Positions 1-8,773 of a DNA stretch of 64,000 nt are shown piece after piece. Position 1 is the stretch's first letter; each line of letters begins with the position of its first letter. Source of the stretch: Spongiihabitans sp963422685 (GTDB taxonomy: Bacteria; Pseudomonadota; Gammaproteobacteria; Arenicellales; Poriferihabitantaceae); the NCBI GenBank assembly GCA_963422685.1, contig OY730442.1:2046001-2110000 (forward strand), written 5' to 3'. The notes below the pieces were generated by a model that ran no database searches, was not told the DNA's origin, and saw only the letters and a program-made list of their open reading frames with translations. The translations under genes were made by a program, and so were the position numbers.

Positions 1-63
1 CAACCGGCGCATTGCGCCAGGAATATGCTATCCCGAATGCCTGCCGGCAGCTCGAAACCACTC

Positions 64-93
64 TTGGCAAACCTGTCCGGGCCCCCATATATT
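64..93 (+). promoter_or_regulatory. Candidate sigma-70 promoter for lon
   Basis: TTGGCA at 64-69 and TATATT at 88-93, spaced by 18 bases, each differ from the sigma-70 consensus at one position. A start near 100 would give a leader of about 25 bases to the ATG at 126. Because the promoter lies inside the longer open frame that begins at a TTG at 12, it supports the later start. No heat-shock (sigma-32) pattern was recognised. A 13-base palindrome at 6-18 (GGCGCA, T, TGCGCC) lies just upstream and is unexplained. Confidence 0.45.
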
Positions 94-125
94 GGTTCCC
101 TGACGAATTATTGTACGCGCAATCA

Positions 126-2489
126 ATGAGCGACAAAATATTTGCAGCCGGTAAACAAATAGCCAGGCCGGAAGACGTCTTGCCCGGGGTTCTGCATTTA
201 TTGCCGCTGGAGAAAAAACCCTTTTTTCCGGGCCAGGTTCTGCCCCTGGTGCTTGACGTGCGCAGATGGGGCAAGACACTGAAATCCATACACAAGGCAG
301 GTCACAGCAGCGTAGGAGTGGTTTTTACCGACGGCGTTAAATCCGGGGACGTGGAATCAAGGCATTTCAGGTCTGTGGGCACGGTATGCAAAATACACCA
401 GATTGAGCAGCATGAAAATCAATACCACGTGGTTCTGGCGGGGTTGCAGCGCTTCGAAATTAATAGCTGGGTTTCAGAAAAGCGGCCATTCACCGCCCAG
501 GTCAGTTACTTCCCTGAACTGAACCCCGGGAAAACCACCGAAATAAAAGCATATACCACCGCCATTGTAAACATTATCAAAGAGTTGCTGCCGCTCAATC
601 CCATGTATGGCGAAGAGCTGAAAATGTTTCTCAATTATTTTGGTACCGGCGAGCCATCCAGGCTAGCCGACTTTGGTGCGAGTCTGACCACGGCTGACGC
701 AAAAGAAATGCAGGAGATACTCGAAGCGGTCGAACTGTTGCCGCGCATGGAAAAAACCCTGGTGTTGTTGCAGAAGGAGGTGGAAGTCGCCCGGGCACAA
801 ACAGAAATCCGCGCACATATTGAAGGAGAAATAACTCGGCACCAGCGGGAAATATTTTTGCGTGAACAGTTGAAGTTTATTCAAAAAGAACTGGGGATTT
901 CCAAAGACGATCGGGAATCCGAAGTGGAAACATTTCGGGGCCGGCTGGAAGATTGCATGGTGCCGGAGCAGGCACAGCGGCGTATCGATCAGGAGCTGGA
1001 AAAGATGTTGATGCTGGAACGGGGTTCGCCGGAATACACGGTGACAAGAAACTATCTGGACTGGTTAACCAGCATACCCTGGGGCAGGCACAGTACAGAC
1101 GCGCTGGATCTGGAACAGGCGGCAACGGTGCTGGATAAGGATCATGAGGGACTGGATGAAGTAAAGCAGCGCATCCTCGAATTTATCGGAGTGGGCAAGA
1201 TGAAAGGCGAAGTGGCCGGTTCGATTATGCTGCTGGTTGGGCCGCCCGGCGTCGGCAAGACCTCTCTCGGGCGCTCTGTGGCGGGCGCTCTGGGTCGGGA
1301 GTTTTACCGGTTTTCCCTGGGCGGCATGCGCGATGAGGCTGAAATAAAAGGCCATCGCCGCACCTACATCGGCGCCATGCCGGGGAAATTTGTTCAGGCA
1401 TTAAGAGAGTGCAAAACCGCCAATCCGGTAATAATGCTGGATGAAATCGACAAGATTGGCGCATCATTTCGCGGCGACCCGGCCTCTGCACTACTGGAAG
1501 TGCTCGACCCGGAACAAAACGGGGATTTTCTGGATCATTATCTTGATGTGCGAGTGAACCTGTCCAGGGTGCTGTTTATTTGTACTGCCAATCAACTCGA
1601 TACGATTCCCGGACCATTACTCGACCGCATGGAGTCCATCTGGTTGTCCGGGTATCTGGCGGCCGAAAAAGCGGCCATAGCGAGGAAGCATTTGCTGCCC
1701 AGGCAAATTAATCGGGCTGGTCTGAAACAACGCGGCCAGCTTCGAATCGATACCGCCGCTATCCGGCAGATTGCCGAGCACTATGCCCGGGAAGCGGGGG
1801 TGCGTAGGCTGGAGAAATTGCTGGGCACAATCGCCAGAAAGGCCGTAATGAAATTGCTTAAAGGCGAAAAAGCACCAATTCACGTTACCGTCAACAATCT
1901 ACCGGAATTCATAGGCAAACCGGTTTTTAATGATGAAGATCGCATTGCTGGAGTTGGTGTGGTCACCGGGTTGGCCTGGACCGCCATGGGGGGCGCCACC
2001 CTGGACGTGGAAGCGACCCGAAGCCACAGCTTCAGTCGGGGATTTAAATTGACCGGGCAGCTCGGCGCGGTAATGAAAGAGTCTGCCGAGATTGCCTACA
2101 GCTATGTACTTGGCAACGCCGAAGCGCTTGCAATTAAGCAGAAGTTTTTCGAAAACGCCATGATCCATCTCCATGTCCCGGCCGGCGCCACGCCAAAGGA
2201 TGGGCCAAGTGCGGGTGTGGCGATTGCGTCTGCGCTGATTTCATTGGCCAAAGGCCAGGCCGCCAGAAAATCGTTGGCGATGACCGGGGAAATCTCGTTG
2301 ACGGGTCAGATTTTGCCTGTGGGCGGCATCAAGGAAAAAGTAATCGCTGCCCGGCGGATGAAAATACGCAACCTGATCATGCCAGAAGCCAATCGCGGCG
2401 ATTTCGAAGAACTGCCCGAATACATCACCAGGGGTGTTTCGGTGCATTTTGTTACTCGCTATGCGCAAGTGGTTGCGCATTTATTTTAG
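126..2489 (+). CDS. lon: ATP-dependent Lon protease (AsrA/Lon2-like)
   Basis: Cytosolic AAA+ serine protease that unfolds and degrades damaged or regulatory proteins. From the ATG at 126 it is 787 residues, close to the usual length of about 784. The N-terminal LON substrate domain begins with LPLEKKPFFPGQVLPLVLD. Walker A (GPPGVGKTS) is at residues 372-380 and a Walker B-like IMLDEIDK follows. The protease domain has the catalytic Ser695 in PKDGPSAG and Lys738 in GGIKEK, the normal 43-residue spacing of the Ser-Lys dyad. The N-terminal wording resembles the second Lon of pseudomonads (AsrA) more than housekeeping Lon; that subtype is from memory of the family. An in-frame TTG at 12 would add 38 residues with no Lon similarity. 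The gene stands alone before a non-coding gap of about 190 bases (2490-2683). Confidence 0.95.
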   Translation: MSDKIFAAGKQIARPEDVLPGVLHLLPLEKKPFFPGQVLPLVLDVRRWGKTLKSIHKAGHSSVGVVFTDGVKSGDVESRHFRSVGTVCKIHQIEQHENQYHVVLAGLQRFEINSWVSEKRPFTAQVSYFPELNPGKTTEIKAYTTAIVNIIKELLPLNPMYGEELKMFLNYFGTGEPSRLADFGASLTTADAKEMQEILEAVELLPRMEKTLVLLQKEVEVARAQTEIRAHIEGEITRHQREIFLREQLKFIQKELGISKDDRESEVETFRGRLEDCMVPEQAQRRIDQELEKMLMLERGSPEYTVTRNYLDWLTSIPWGRHSTDALDLEQAATVLDKDHEGLDEVKQRILEFIGVGKMKGEVAGSIMLLVGPPGVGKTSLGRSVAGALGREFYRFSLGGMRDEAEIKGHRRTYIGAMPGKFVQALRECKTANPVIMLDEIDKIGASFRGDPASALLEVLDPEQNGDFLDHYLDVRVNLSRVLFICTANQLDTIPGPLLDRMESIWLSGYLAAEKAAIARKHLLPRQINRAGLKQRGQLRIDTAAIRQIAEHYAREAGVRRLEKLLGTIARKAVMKLLKGEKAPIHVTVNNLPEFIGKPVFNDEDRIAGVGVVTGLAWTAMGGATLDVEATRSHSFSRGFKLTGQLGAVMKESAEIAYSYVLGNAEALAIKQKFFENAMIHLHVPAGATPKDGPSAGVAIASALISLAKGQAARKSLAMTGEISLTGQILPVGGIKEKVIAARRMKIRNLIMPEANRGDFEELPEYITRGVSVHFVTRYAQVVAHLF

Positions 2490-2683
2490 AGACTGGAGCA
2501 AAGGCCGATCCGGGAAAATTATCGATGCCAAAACTGTTTCCGGCACAGGTATGCGGCATGTGACGAGTTTGATCCTAATCCGTTTGCAGATGTTTTCCCT
2601 GATGCTGGGTGACGTTTTACAGGACAGGAAAATCAGTGGATAACGGAGTATCATAAGAATTTTACGCCAATGCAGAAGGTGCC

Positions 2684-3085
2684 ATGATGAAAGAAATTAC
2701 CCGAATCAATCATGTTGGAGTAAGAGTTAAAAGCCTGGCTGTTTCCCGACCTTTCTACGAAAAGCTGGGGTTCAGATTTCTGGTCGGCCCGGTCGGGCCT
2801 GAGCCGGTTGCGATTATGGAGCATCCGAGCGGGGTGAATATTAATTTCATCCTCAACGCATCCGACCAGTCAACCACAAATATGCTGATGGATGTGCCTG
2901 AAAAATTTACCGGCTATACCCATATCGCGCTGGAGGTTACCAACCTGGATGCCGTACAACAAAAGCTGGAACAACTGCACATGCAAATCACCGAAGGGCC
3001 GATCAAATTACCGGATGGCGGGATGTTTGTTTTTATCAGGGATCCGGATTTAAATGTCATCGAGTTCCATAAACCGGCGCCATAA
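2684..3085 (+). CDS. VOC-family (glyoxalase/dioxygenase fold) protein
   Basis: A 133-residue single-domain vicinal-oxygen-chelate protein. It opens with ITRINHVGVRVKSL and ends with FVFIRDPDLNVIEFHKP, the two halves of the paired beta-alpha-beta-beta-beta fold. Candidate metal ligands are His10 in the first motif, His in YTHIALEV and Glu in VIEFHKP. Members catalyse isomerisation, epoxide opening or dioxygenation at a divalent metal, or give antibiotic resistance; the substrate cannot be read from sequence. AGAAGGT lies a few bases before the ATG at 2684. The gap to the following HAD gene is 11 bases, so the two are probably co-transcribed. Confidence 0.8.
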   Translation: MMKEITRINHVGVRVKSLAVSRPFYEKLGFRFLVGPVGPEPVAIMEHPSGVNINFILNASDQSTTNMLMDVPEKFTGYTHIALEVTNLDAVQQKLEQLHMQITEGPIKLPDGGMFVFIRDPDLNVIEFHKPAP

Positions 3086-3096
3086 AAATAGCTGCC

Positions 3097-3687
3097 ATGC
3101 CATTAACAGGCTGCAATTACTGGATTTTCGACATGGATGGCACCCTGACTCTGCCGGCGCATAATTTTGCCGCGATACGAAAGCAGCTCGGGCTGGAACC
3201 CGGCGAACCCATATTGGAAGCCATTGCGAAAATGCCCACAGCAGCGGCGCAGCGCGCAACCGGACTGTTGCACGATATAGAAATGGAACTGGCCTATAAG
3301 GCCCGGCCCCAGCCCGAAGCAGCTGCCCTGCTGCAGTCGCTTTTGGCCAGGGGTAAAAAACTGGGGATTCTTACCCGTAATGGTGAAGAAATTACCCATG
3401 CCACATTAAAGGCCGCCGGATTGTCCACATTTTTCGAAAAGGATTCCATCATAGGGCGGGACACCTGCGCACCCAAGCCCAGCCCGGACGGCGTACTGCA
3501 TTTGTTATCGTTCTGGAATGCAGCCAGGTCGGAAACGGTTATCGTTGGCGATTACCGCTGGGATATCGAAGCCGGCTTTAATGCTGGAATTAATACCGTG
3601 CATTATGATCAATCGGGTTTGTTTCCATGGCCGGAATTTGCCCGACACAAGATCTCCGAGCTCAAGCAGTTGCAAACGCTTTTTTAG
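3097..3687 (+). CDS. HAD-family hydrolase (phosphoglycolate phosphatase-like)
   Basis: A 196-residue cytosolic HAD phosphatase of subfamily IA. Motif I is FDMDGTLT, with the nucleophile aspartate near residue 11 and the acid/base aspartate two further on. Motif II is ILTRNGEE, a lysine follows in DTCAPKPSPDG, and motif IV is GDYRWDIEAGFNAG. The short helical cap between motifs I and II fits small phosphate-ester substrates. The threonine-arginine-asparagine wording of motif II is common in proteins annotated as phosphoglycolate phosphatase-like, but the substrate is inference. It follows the VOC gene after 11 bases and converges on the ABC exporter gene. Confidence 0.82.
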   Translation: MPLTGCNYWIFDMDGTLTLPAHNFAAIRKQLGLEPGEPILEAIAKMPTAAAQRATGLLHDIEMELAYKARPQPEAAALLQSLLARGKKLGILTRNGEEITHATLKAAGLSTFFEKDSIIGRDTCAPKPSPDGVLHLLSFWNAARSETVIVGDYRWDIEAGFNAGINTVHYDQSGLFPWPEFARHKISELKQLQTLF

Positions 3688-3745
3688 GATTTTAGGTATG
3701 ATTTTTGCCCTGCACAGAGACGCCCTGATCGCCCTGATTAATACA

Positions 3746-5635
3746 TTATCCGTTCAGGCCTTTCACCTGATCCTGCAAATCGCAGGCAAGAAATCCTCCA
3801 GACTGCCTGGCCCATAATTCGCTGTACAGGCCGCCGCCATCCAGCAGGTCGCTGTGAACGCCCTGCTCGACGATTTTTCCTTCGTCCATAATGATCAGTC
3901 GATCCATTTGGGCAATCGTTGAAAGTCGATGCGCAATAGCGATGACCGTCTTGCCTTTCATCAATTTGTACAGGCTGTCCTGGATGGCCGCTTCCACTTC
4001 GGAATCCAGCGCACTGGTGGCTTCGTCAAGGATTAAAATCGGCGCATTCTTCAACAGCACCCTGGCGATGGCGATACGCTGCCGCTGGCCGCCGGAAAGT
4101 TTCACGCCGCGCTCGCCTACCTGGGCCCGATACCCGGCGTTTCCCCACGAATCTTCCAGGCCCTGAATAAAATCATGTGCTTTGGCCTGTTTTGCGGCGG
4201 CGATAACGGTTTCCGGTGTTGCCAGCTTGCTGCCATAACGAATGTTGTCGTATACCGAACGATGCAGCAGCGACGTATCCTGACTGACCATGCCGATTTG
4301 CGAGCGCAGGCTGTCCTGGGTAACCGCTCTGATATCCTGACCGTCGATGAATATCTTTCCCTGTCCCAAATCATAAAAACGCAGCAGCACGCTCACCAAA
4401 GTAGACTTGCCTGCCCCGGAGCGCCCGACGATGCCAATTTTCTCGCCGCCGCGAATGGATAAATTCAGGCCGTCTATGACGCCGCGCCTGCCATCATCTT
4501 TGCCATAGTTGAAAGAAATATTTTGATAGTCGATGGCCCCATGGGTGACATGCAGACCGGTTGCGCCGGTTTTATCGACGATGGAAATATCATTTGAAAT
4601 CGTTTCGATGCCATCCTGCACAACGCCGATATTCTCAAACACCGTGGATATCTCCCACAGAATCCATTGGGACATTCCCTGGAGTCGCAAAACCAAGGCG
4701 ATGGCAAAGGCAATTTCCCCCGGTGTGACCGCTGCAAGATGCCATAACCACAGCGAACTGCCAGCCACACCTGCCAGTAAAAGCGCATTCAGCAGGTTCA
4801 GCAAAAGCGATAATTTTGTGGCCAGCCGCATTTGCAGATATACCGGGACGAGAAAATCCTGCATGCCCTGTTTGGCATACTCATCTTCGTAGCTGGCATG
4901 TGCGAACATCTTGACCGTGGTGATGTTGGTATAGCTGTCCACCACCCGGCCGGTGACCATGGAGCGCGCTTCGGCCTGGTCCATGGCGACTTTGCGAAGT
5001 TTCGGAACATAGGAATACATGACCAGGATATAACCCGTTAACCATGCAATCATGGGGAACGTCAGCCGCACGTCGCTGGCCGCAAATAATATGACCGCGC
5101 CGGTAAAGTAGATAACCACGTACAGCACCACTTCAGTTGCCTTGATAATGGTGTCGCGCACCCCGAGCGAGGTCTGCATCATCTTCGCCGCGATTCTTCC
5201 GGCAAAGTCGTTCTGGAAAAACTCGACGCTCTGGCGCAGCAGATAGCGATGGGATTGCCAGCGGGTACGCATGGCGAAATTGCCGAGCATGCCTTGCTGC
5301 ACCGTGGCCTCGTAAAAGAATTTTAGTATCGGCAATATCACCAGGGTGATGCCTGCGATCACGATGATCCGGGTGCGGTGCAGCGCCCAAAAAGAACCGC
5401 GGTCGCTGGCCGCCAGCCAGTCGACCAGGTTGCCGACGAAGGCAAACAGGTAGACTTCGATCAGGGCGATTGTGGTGGACAGCAGAGCGCTTAGCGCAAT
5501 CAGTTTCCAGAATGGTTTGGCATAATGGGAAACAAAGCCGAGTAATGTAGCGGGCGGCCTGGGCGGCGTCTGCCCTGGAAAAGGGTCGTTGTATTGTTCG
5601 AACCAGGTAAAAATTGCGTTAATCAAGTGCTCCAC
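3746..5635 (-). CDS. ABC exporter, fused permease and ATPase
   Basis: A 629-residue half-transporter expected to work as a homodimer in the inner membrane, exporting lipid, drug or peptide. The first 330 residues hold six membrane spans of the type I exporter fold. The nucleotide-binding domain has Walker A (GRSGAGKST, near residue 402), signature LSGGQRQR near 512, Walker B ILILDEATSALD near 535 and the switch histidine in IAHRLSTIA. Start codon is GTG at the complement of 5633-5635, with only a weak ribosome site. No peptidase or other accessory domain is present, so substrate is unknown; it resembles the MsbA/multidrug group. It is transcribed divergently from surE and converges with the HAD gene. 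Confidence 0.9.
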   Translation of the reverse strand: MEHLINAIFTWFEQYNDPFPGQTPPRPPATLLGFVSHYAKPFWKLIALSALLSTTIALIEVYLFAFVGNLVDWLAASDRGSFWALHRTRIIVIAGITLVILPILKFFYEATVQQGMLGNFAMRTRWQSHRYLLRQSVEFFQNDFAGRIAAKMMQTSLGVRDTIIKATEVVLYVVIYFTGAVILFAASDVRLTFPMIAWLTGYILVMYSYVPKLRKVAMDQAEARSMVTGRVVDSYTNITTVKMFAHASYEDEYAKQGMQDFLVPVYLQMRLATKLSLLLNLLNALLLAGVAGSSLWLWHLAAVTPGEIAFAIALVLRLQGMSQWILWEISTVFENIGVVQDGIETISNDISIVDKTGATGLHVTHGAIDYQNISFNYGKDDGRRGVIDGLNLSIRGGEKIGIVGRSGAGKSTLVSVLLRFYDLGQGKIFIDGQDIRAVTQDSLRSQIGMVSQDTSLLHRSVYDNIRYGSKLATPETVIAAAKQAKAHDFIQGLEDSWGNAGYRAQVGERGVKLSGGQRQRIAIARVLLKNAPILILDEATSALDSEVEAAIQDSLYKLMKGKTVIAIAHRLSTIAQMDRLIIMDEGKIVEQGVHSDLLDGGGLYSELWARQSGGFLACDLQDQVKGLNG

Positions 5636-5797
5636 TCAGGACGGTTATTTTTCCCAATGATACGATTATTTGGGATTCCTGGGTACGCCGCCCTGGTATA
5701 ACCGTGTTTTGAAAAAATGTGACAGCCCAACGGATTTTCGATCTGATGAACGGGCAATAAATGTGACTTTTGACTTTCAACCCTGTATAAACCGGCC

Positions 5798-6583
5798 ATG
5801 AAAATTTTGCTCAGCAACGATGATGGTTACGATGCGCCGGGTTTGCTGGCATTGCATGAGGCGCTATCAGGCATCGCCGAAGTCACCGTGGTTGCGCCCG
5901 AAAGCAATCAAAGCGGATGCAGCAGCAAATTATCTCTCAGACAGCCCATCAAGGTTCGCACCCATGAAAACGGCTTTATGTCGGTGGATGGAACCCCCGC
6001 AGATTGTGTGCATCTGGCCATTACCGGTATGCTCGATTTTCAGCCGGACCTAGTGATTTCCGGTATAAATAACGGCCCGAATATGGGCGATGATGTTATC
6101 TATTCCGGTACAGTGGCGGCCGCGATTGAAGGGCGATTTTTACCGCTTCCGGGCATAGCAATATCTTTGGCGGGATATAAACTGAACCATTACGATGCGG
6201 CGGCCCGGGTGATAGTTGAGTTGCTGGCACGAATAAATTCCAGCCAGATAGCCAATAATTCTTTGCTGAATATCAATGTCCCCGACCTGCCCTACGAGCA
6301 GATTCGCGGATTTGCGGTGACACGACTCGGGGTGCGCCATCAATCCGCACCAGTCATCAATGAGGGTCGGGTTGATGGTTTCGATATCTATCGCATCGGA
6401 CCTCCCGGAGCCCGGCAGGACGCGCCAGACCCAGGGCCTGACACGATTAGCGCTACGGATTTTCAGGCAATCGAAAACAACAAAGTGTCGATTACCCCAT
6501 TGACGGTGGATATGACTGCTTATAAAAACATCACAGATATGGGTGAATGGCTTGCTGCATCAGGAGCAAAACAATATGGCTGA
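5798..6583 (+). CDS. surE: 5'/3'-nucleotidase SurE
   Basis: Metal-dependent nucleotidase that dephosphorylates nucleoside monophosphates and short polyphosphates in stress and stationary phase. The 261-residue product starts MKILLSNDDGYDAPGL with the metal-binding Asp8-Asp9 pair. It continues with NQSGCSS, a serine ligand, then GTPADCVHL and SGINNGPNMGDD with the asparagine ligand, all diagnostic of SurE. It is first in the classic surE-pcm-yqaA-nlpD operon. Its stop overlaps the start of pcm by eight bases, so translation is coupled. Upstream is a 162-base divergent region shared with the ABC exporter gene. Confidence 0.95.
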   Translation: MKILLSNDDGYDAPGLLALHEALSGIAEVTVVAPESNQSGCSSKLSLRQPIKVRTHENGFMSVDGTPADCVHLAITGMLDFQPDLVISGINNGPNMGDDVIYSGTVAAAIEGRFLPLPGIAISLAGYKLNHYDAAARVIVELLARINSSQIANNSLLNINVPDLPYEQIRGFAVTRLGVRHQSAPVINEGRVDGFDIYRIGPPGARQDAPDPGPDTISATDFQAIENNKVSITPLTVDMTAYKNITDMGEWLAASGAKQYG

Positions 6584-7253
6584 GCGGCTGTCCAGACAGC
6601 GTCAGGGCATCGGCATGACCTCCATGCGAACACGCCGCAGGCTAATTGATCGACTGCGCGAGCAGGGCATTTCCAGCCATCGCGTATTGTCGGTCATGCT
6701 GGATACACCCAGGCATCTGTTTATTGATGAGGTGTTGTCCCATAAAGCCTATGAAGATATCGCCCTGCCCATTGGACAAAATCAAACCATATCGCAACCA
6801 TTCATCGTCGGCTTGATGACCGAACTCATGCTGGACAGCGATATCGTGGTAAAAAACGTACTGGAGGTCGGAACCGGCTGTGGTTATCAAACCGCAATTC
6901 TGTCCCAACTGGTCAACTGGGTATTCACCATAGAACGCATCGCCGTATTACAGCAGGAATCCAAACGGCGGCTGCCCGACCTGGATTATCGCAATATCAG
7001 CTATTTGAATGGCGATGGATTTCTCGGCTGGGAAAGCAATCAACCTTTCGACGGCATCATCGTTACCGCAGCACCAGAAGCGGTTCCCCAGGCATTGATG
7101 GCGCAGTTATCCCAGGGCGGCCGACTGGTTATTCCCGTGGGCGGCGAAGATCAGCGTCTACGCATAATTACCAGAAAGCCCTGGGGGTTTGATCAGCAGC
7201 AGCGCCAGGCCGTGCGATTCGTGCCCATGCTGAATGGCAAAGTAAATTTATGA
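6576..7253 (+). CDS. pcm: Protein-L-isoaspartate O-methyltransferase
   Basis: Repairs isomerised aspartyl residues in aged proteins by methylating them with S-adenosylmethionine. The SAM-binding core is VLEVGTGCGYQTAIL, followed by NGDGF and FDGIIVTAAPEAVP; QNQTISQPFIVG is the substrate-side PIMT signature. I chose the ATG at 6576 because AGGAG lies nine bases before it. An upstream in-frame ATG at 6543 would add 11 residues inside surE. The chosen product is 225 residues, a little longer than the 208 of E. coli because of an N-terminal extension before MTSMRTRRRL. It overlaps surE by eight bases and yqaA by four. Confidence 0.93.
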   Translation: MAERLSRQRQGIGMTSMRTRRRLIDRLREQGISSHRVLSVMLDTPRHLFIDEVLSHKAYEDIALPIGQNQTISQPFIVGLMTELMLDSDIVVKNVLEVGTGCGYQTAILSQLVNWVFTIERIAVLQQESKRRLPDLDYRNISYLNGDGFLGWESNQPFDGIIVTAAPEAVPQALMAQLSQGGRLVIPVGGEDQRLRIITRKPWGFDQQQRQAVRFVPMLNGKVNL

Positions 7254-7831
7254 AGCTATTCAGCCCACTGTATAGTAAGGTAATGCAATGGTCCCGACAT
7301 CCTCACGCCGAAAAATATCTTGGCGGGGTGAGTTTTATCGAATCCTGGTTTTTCCCCATACCCACCTCCTTGATGCTGGCGCCCATGGTGATGGCGAACA
7401 GGAGCCGAGCCTGGCGGCTCGCATCCCTGGCCACCGCGACCTCGGTATTCGGCGGAATATTTGGCTATATGATTGGCTTTTTTCTGTTTGATCAGTTGGG
7501 ACAGCCTATTCTGGAGTTCTATCATCTGGCTGGCAAATTTATAAAAATGCAGCACTGGTTTGACCGGTACGGCATCTGGCTGGTGTTGTTAGCGGGGCTG
7601 ACACCCATCCCCTACAAATTATTCACCATCACATCGGGGATGCTGGGCATGGCCTTGATACCGTTTATTATTGCTTCGGTAATCGGCCGGGCATCACAGT
7701 TTTTTCTGGTATCCGGGCTGTTGTGGTGGGGCGGGGAAAAAATCCAGCCGGTGCTGGAAAAGTGGATGGAATGGATAGGCTGGGGGGTGCTGGTCGCAGC
7801 CGCCGGTTTCCTGATTGCAAAGGCAATATGA
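7250..7831 (+). CDS. YqaA-type DedA-family membrane protein
   Basis: A 193-residue inner-membrane protein of the DedA/VTT superfamily, YqaA branch. It shows the re-entrant-loop signature around FIESWFFPIPTSLMLAPM, then GIFGYMIGFFLF and AGLTPIPYKLFTITSG, with several hydrophobic spans. DedA proteins are linked to phospholipid flipping and membrane homeostasis; the function of YqaA itself is not settled. It lies between pcm and nlpD with ATGA overlaps on both sides, the usual position in gammaproteobacteria, which supports the family call better than sequence alone. Confidence 0.85.
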   Translation: MKLFSPLYSKVMQWSRHPHAEKYLGGVSFIESWFFPIPTSLMLAPMVMANRSRAWRLASLATATSVFGGIFGYMIGFFLFDQLGQPILEFYHLAGKFIKMQHWFDRYGIWLVLLAGLTPIPYKLFTITSGMLGMALIPFIIASVIGRASQFFLVSGLLWWGGEKIQPVLEKWMEWIGWGVLVAAAGFLIAKAI

Positions 7832-8592
7832 AAAACCCGCTGATTGTCCCGATTTTCACCGTTTCGATTTTATCGGCGTTGATCAGCGCCTGCGTACCGC
7901 ACACGGCGCCGGTAATCAATAAATCACCCTCCCGACATATCCCGCAAGCCTATGAGGTCAAGCCGGGGGATTCAATTTATACCATTGCCTGGAGTGTGGG
8001 GCTGGATTTTCTCGACATAGCCGAATGGAATGGTTTGAAGAAACCCTATGCCATTCGACCGAAACAGATAATTCGATTGCGCAAACCGGCGTCGAAAACC
8101 GCAGCCCCGAAGCCCGCTTCTGCCAATGTCAGGAAACCGGCCGTTGCCAAAACCCTGCCCACCACTAAACCCGCCGCAAAGCCCCGGGCTAATCTGTCCG
8201 CGGCGCCCACGGTTGGTTTTTCCAAAGTGCCGGGCCAATGGAATTGGCCGGCCGAGGGCAGGTTGATCGGAAAATATGCGCCATCGGACGGCAGCAACGG
8301 CATTCAAATTGCCGGGGCCGACGGCAGCGCGATCAAGGCCACCGCCGCAGGAGAGGTTGTGTATGTGGGTGAAGGTTTGCGCGGCTATGGCAAATTGGTC
8401 ATCGTCAAGCATTCTGCTGAATATCTGAGCGCGTATGCACACAATCGGGACATTCTGGTCAAGGAAGGCCAGGCGGTCAAATCCGGCCAGCAGATTGCAA
8501 AAATGGGACGCAGCGGCACCAAAACCACCATGCTCCATTTCGAAATCCGGGTAGACGGAAAACCTGTGGACCCGATGACTTACCTGAAGTAA
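7828..8592 (+). CDS. nlpD: NlpD-like LytM lipoprotein with LysM domain
   Basis: Outer-membrane or periplasmic lipoprotein that in relatives activates AmiC for septal peptidoglycan splitting. From ATG 7828 it has 254 residues: a signal peptide ending LISAC (lipobox, lipidated Cys22), a LysM domain starting YEVKPGDSIYTIAW (about 42-87), an Ala/Pro/Lys-rich linker, and an M23/LytM domain (about 150-250). The zinc-ligand histidine of active M23 enzymes is replaced in NGIQIAGADG, so it should be a non-catalytic activator, as in E. coli NlpD. The start overlaps yqaA by four bases. rpoS, whose promoter normally lies inside nlpD, does not follow. Confidence 0.92.
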   Translation: MKNPLIVPIFTVSILSALISACVPHTAPVINKSPSRHIPQAYEVKPGDSIYTIAWSVGLDFLDIAEWNGLKKPYAIRPKQIIRLRKPASKTAAPKPASANVRKPAVAKTLPTTKPAAKPRANLSAAPTVGFSKVPGQWNWPAEGRLIGKYAPSDGSNGIQIAGADGSAIKATAAGEVVYVGEGLRGYGKLVIVKHSAEYLSAYAHNRDILVKEGQAVKSGQQIAKMGRSGTKTTMLHFEIRVDGKPVDPMTYLK

Positions 8593-8599
8593 TCATTTT

Positions 8600-8773
8600 A
8601 TGCAACGGCAAGATGCTGAAATGAACGAAGTCATAGTTCATCAAATAGATATTGCTCACTACCGTTTCGTAGAACTTGCAGAACCTGCCGATCAGGCCAG
8701 GCCTTTCTACGAATGGGTTGAAAAAAAAGCGCAAAGACTCACTGGATCGCATAAACAGTTAAATGAATCCTGA
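8600..8773 (+). CDS. Small ORF coupled to the restriction gene
   Basis: A 57-codon frame that begins seven bases after the nlpD stop and ends TGATG, so its stop overlaps the first base of the endonuclease ATG at 8773. That junction suggests translational coupling. The product contains HQIDIAHYRFVELAEPADQ and a lysine-rich C-terminal part. There is no helix-turn-helix that I can recognise, so I cannot call it a controller (C) protein. A second in-frame ATG at 8621 would give a 50-residue product. It could be a real R-M accessory peptide, a leader, or the chance tail of a lost gene. Confidence 0.4.
   Translation: MQRQDAEMNEVIVHQIDIAHYRFVELAEPADQARPFYEWVEKKAQRLTGSHKQLNES

Noticed and set aside
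12..125. TTG-started extension of Lon
   Set aside because: No Lon similarity, and a good promoter pair lies inside it; the length from ATG 126 fits the family.
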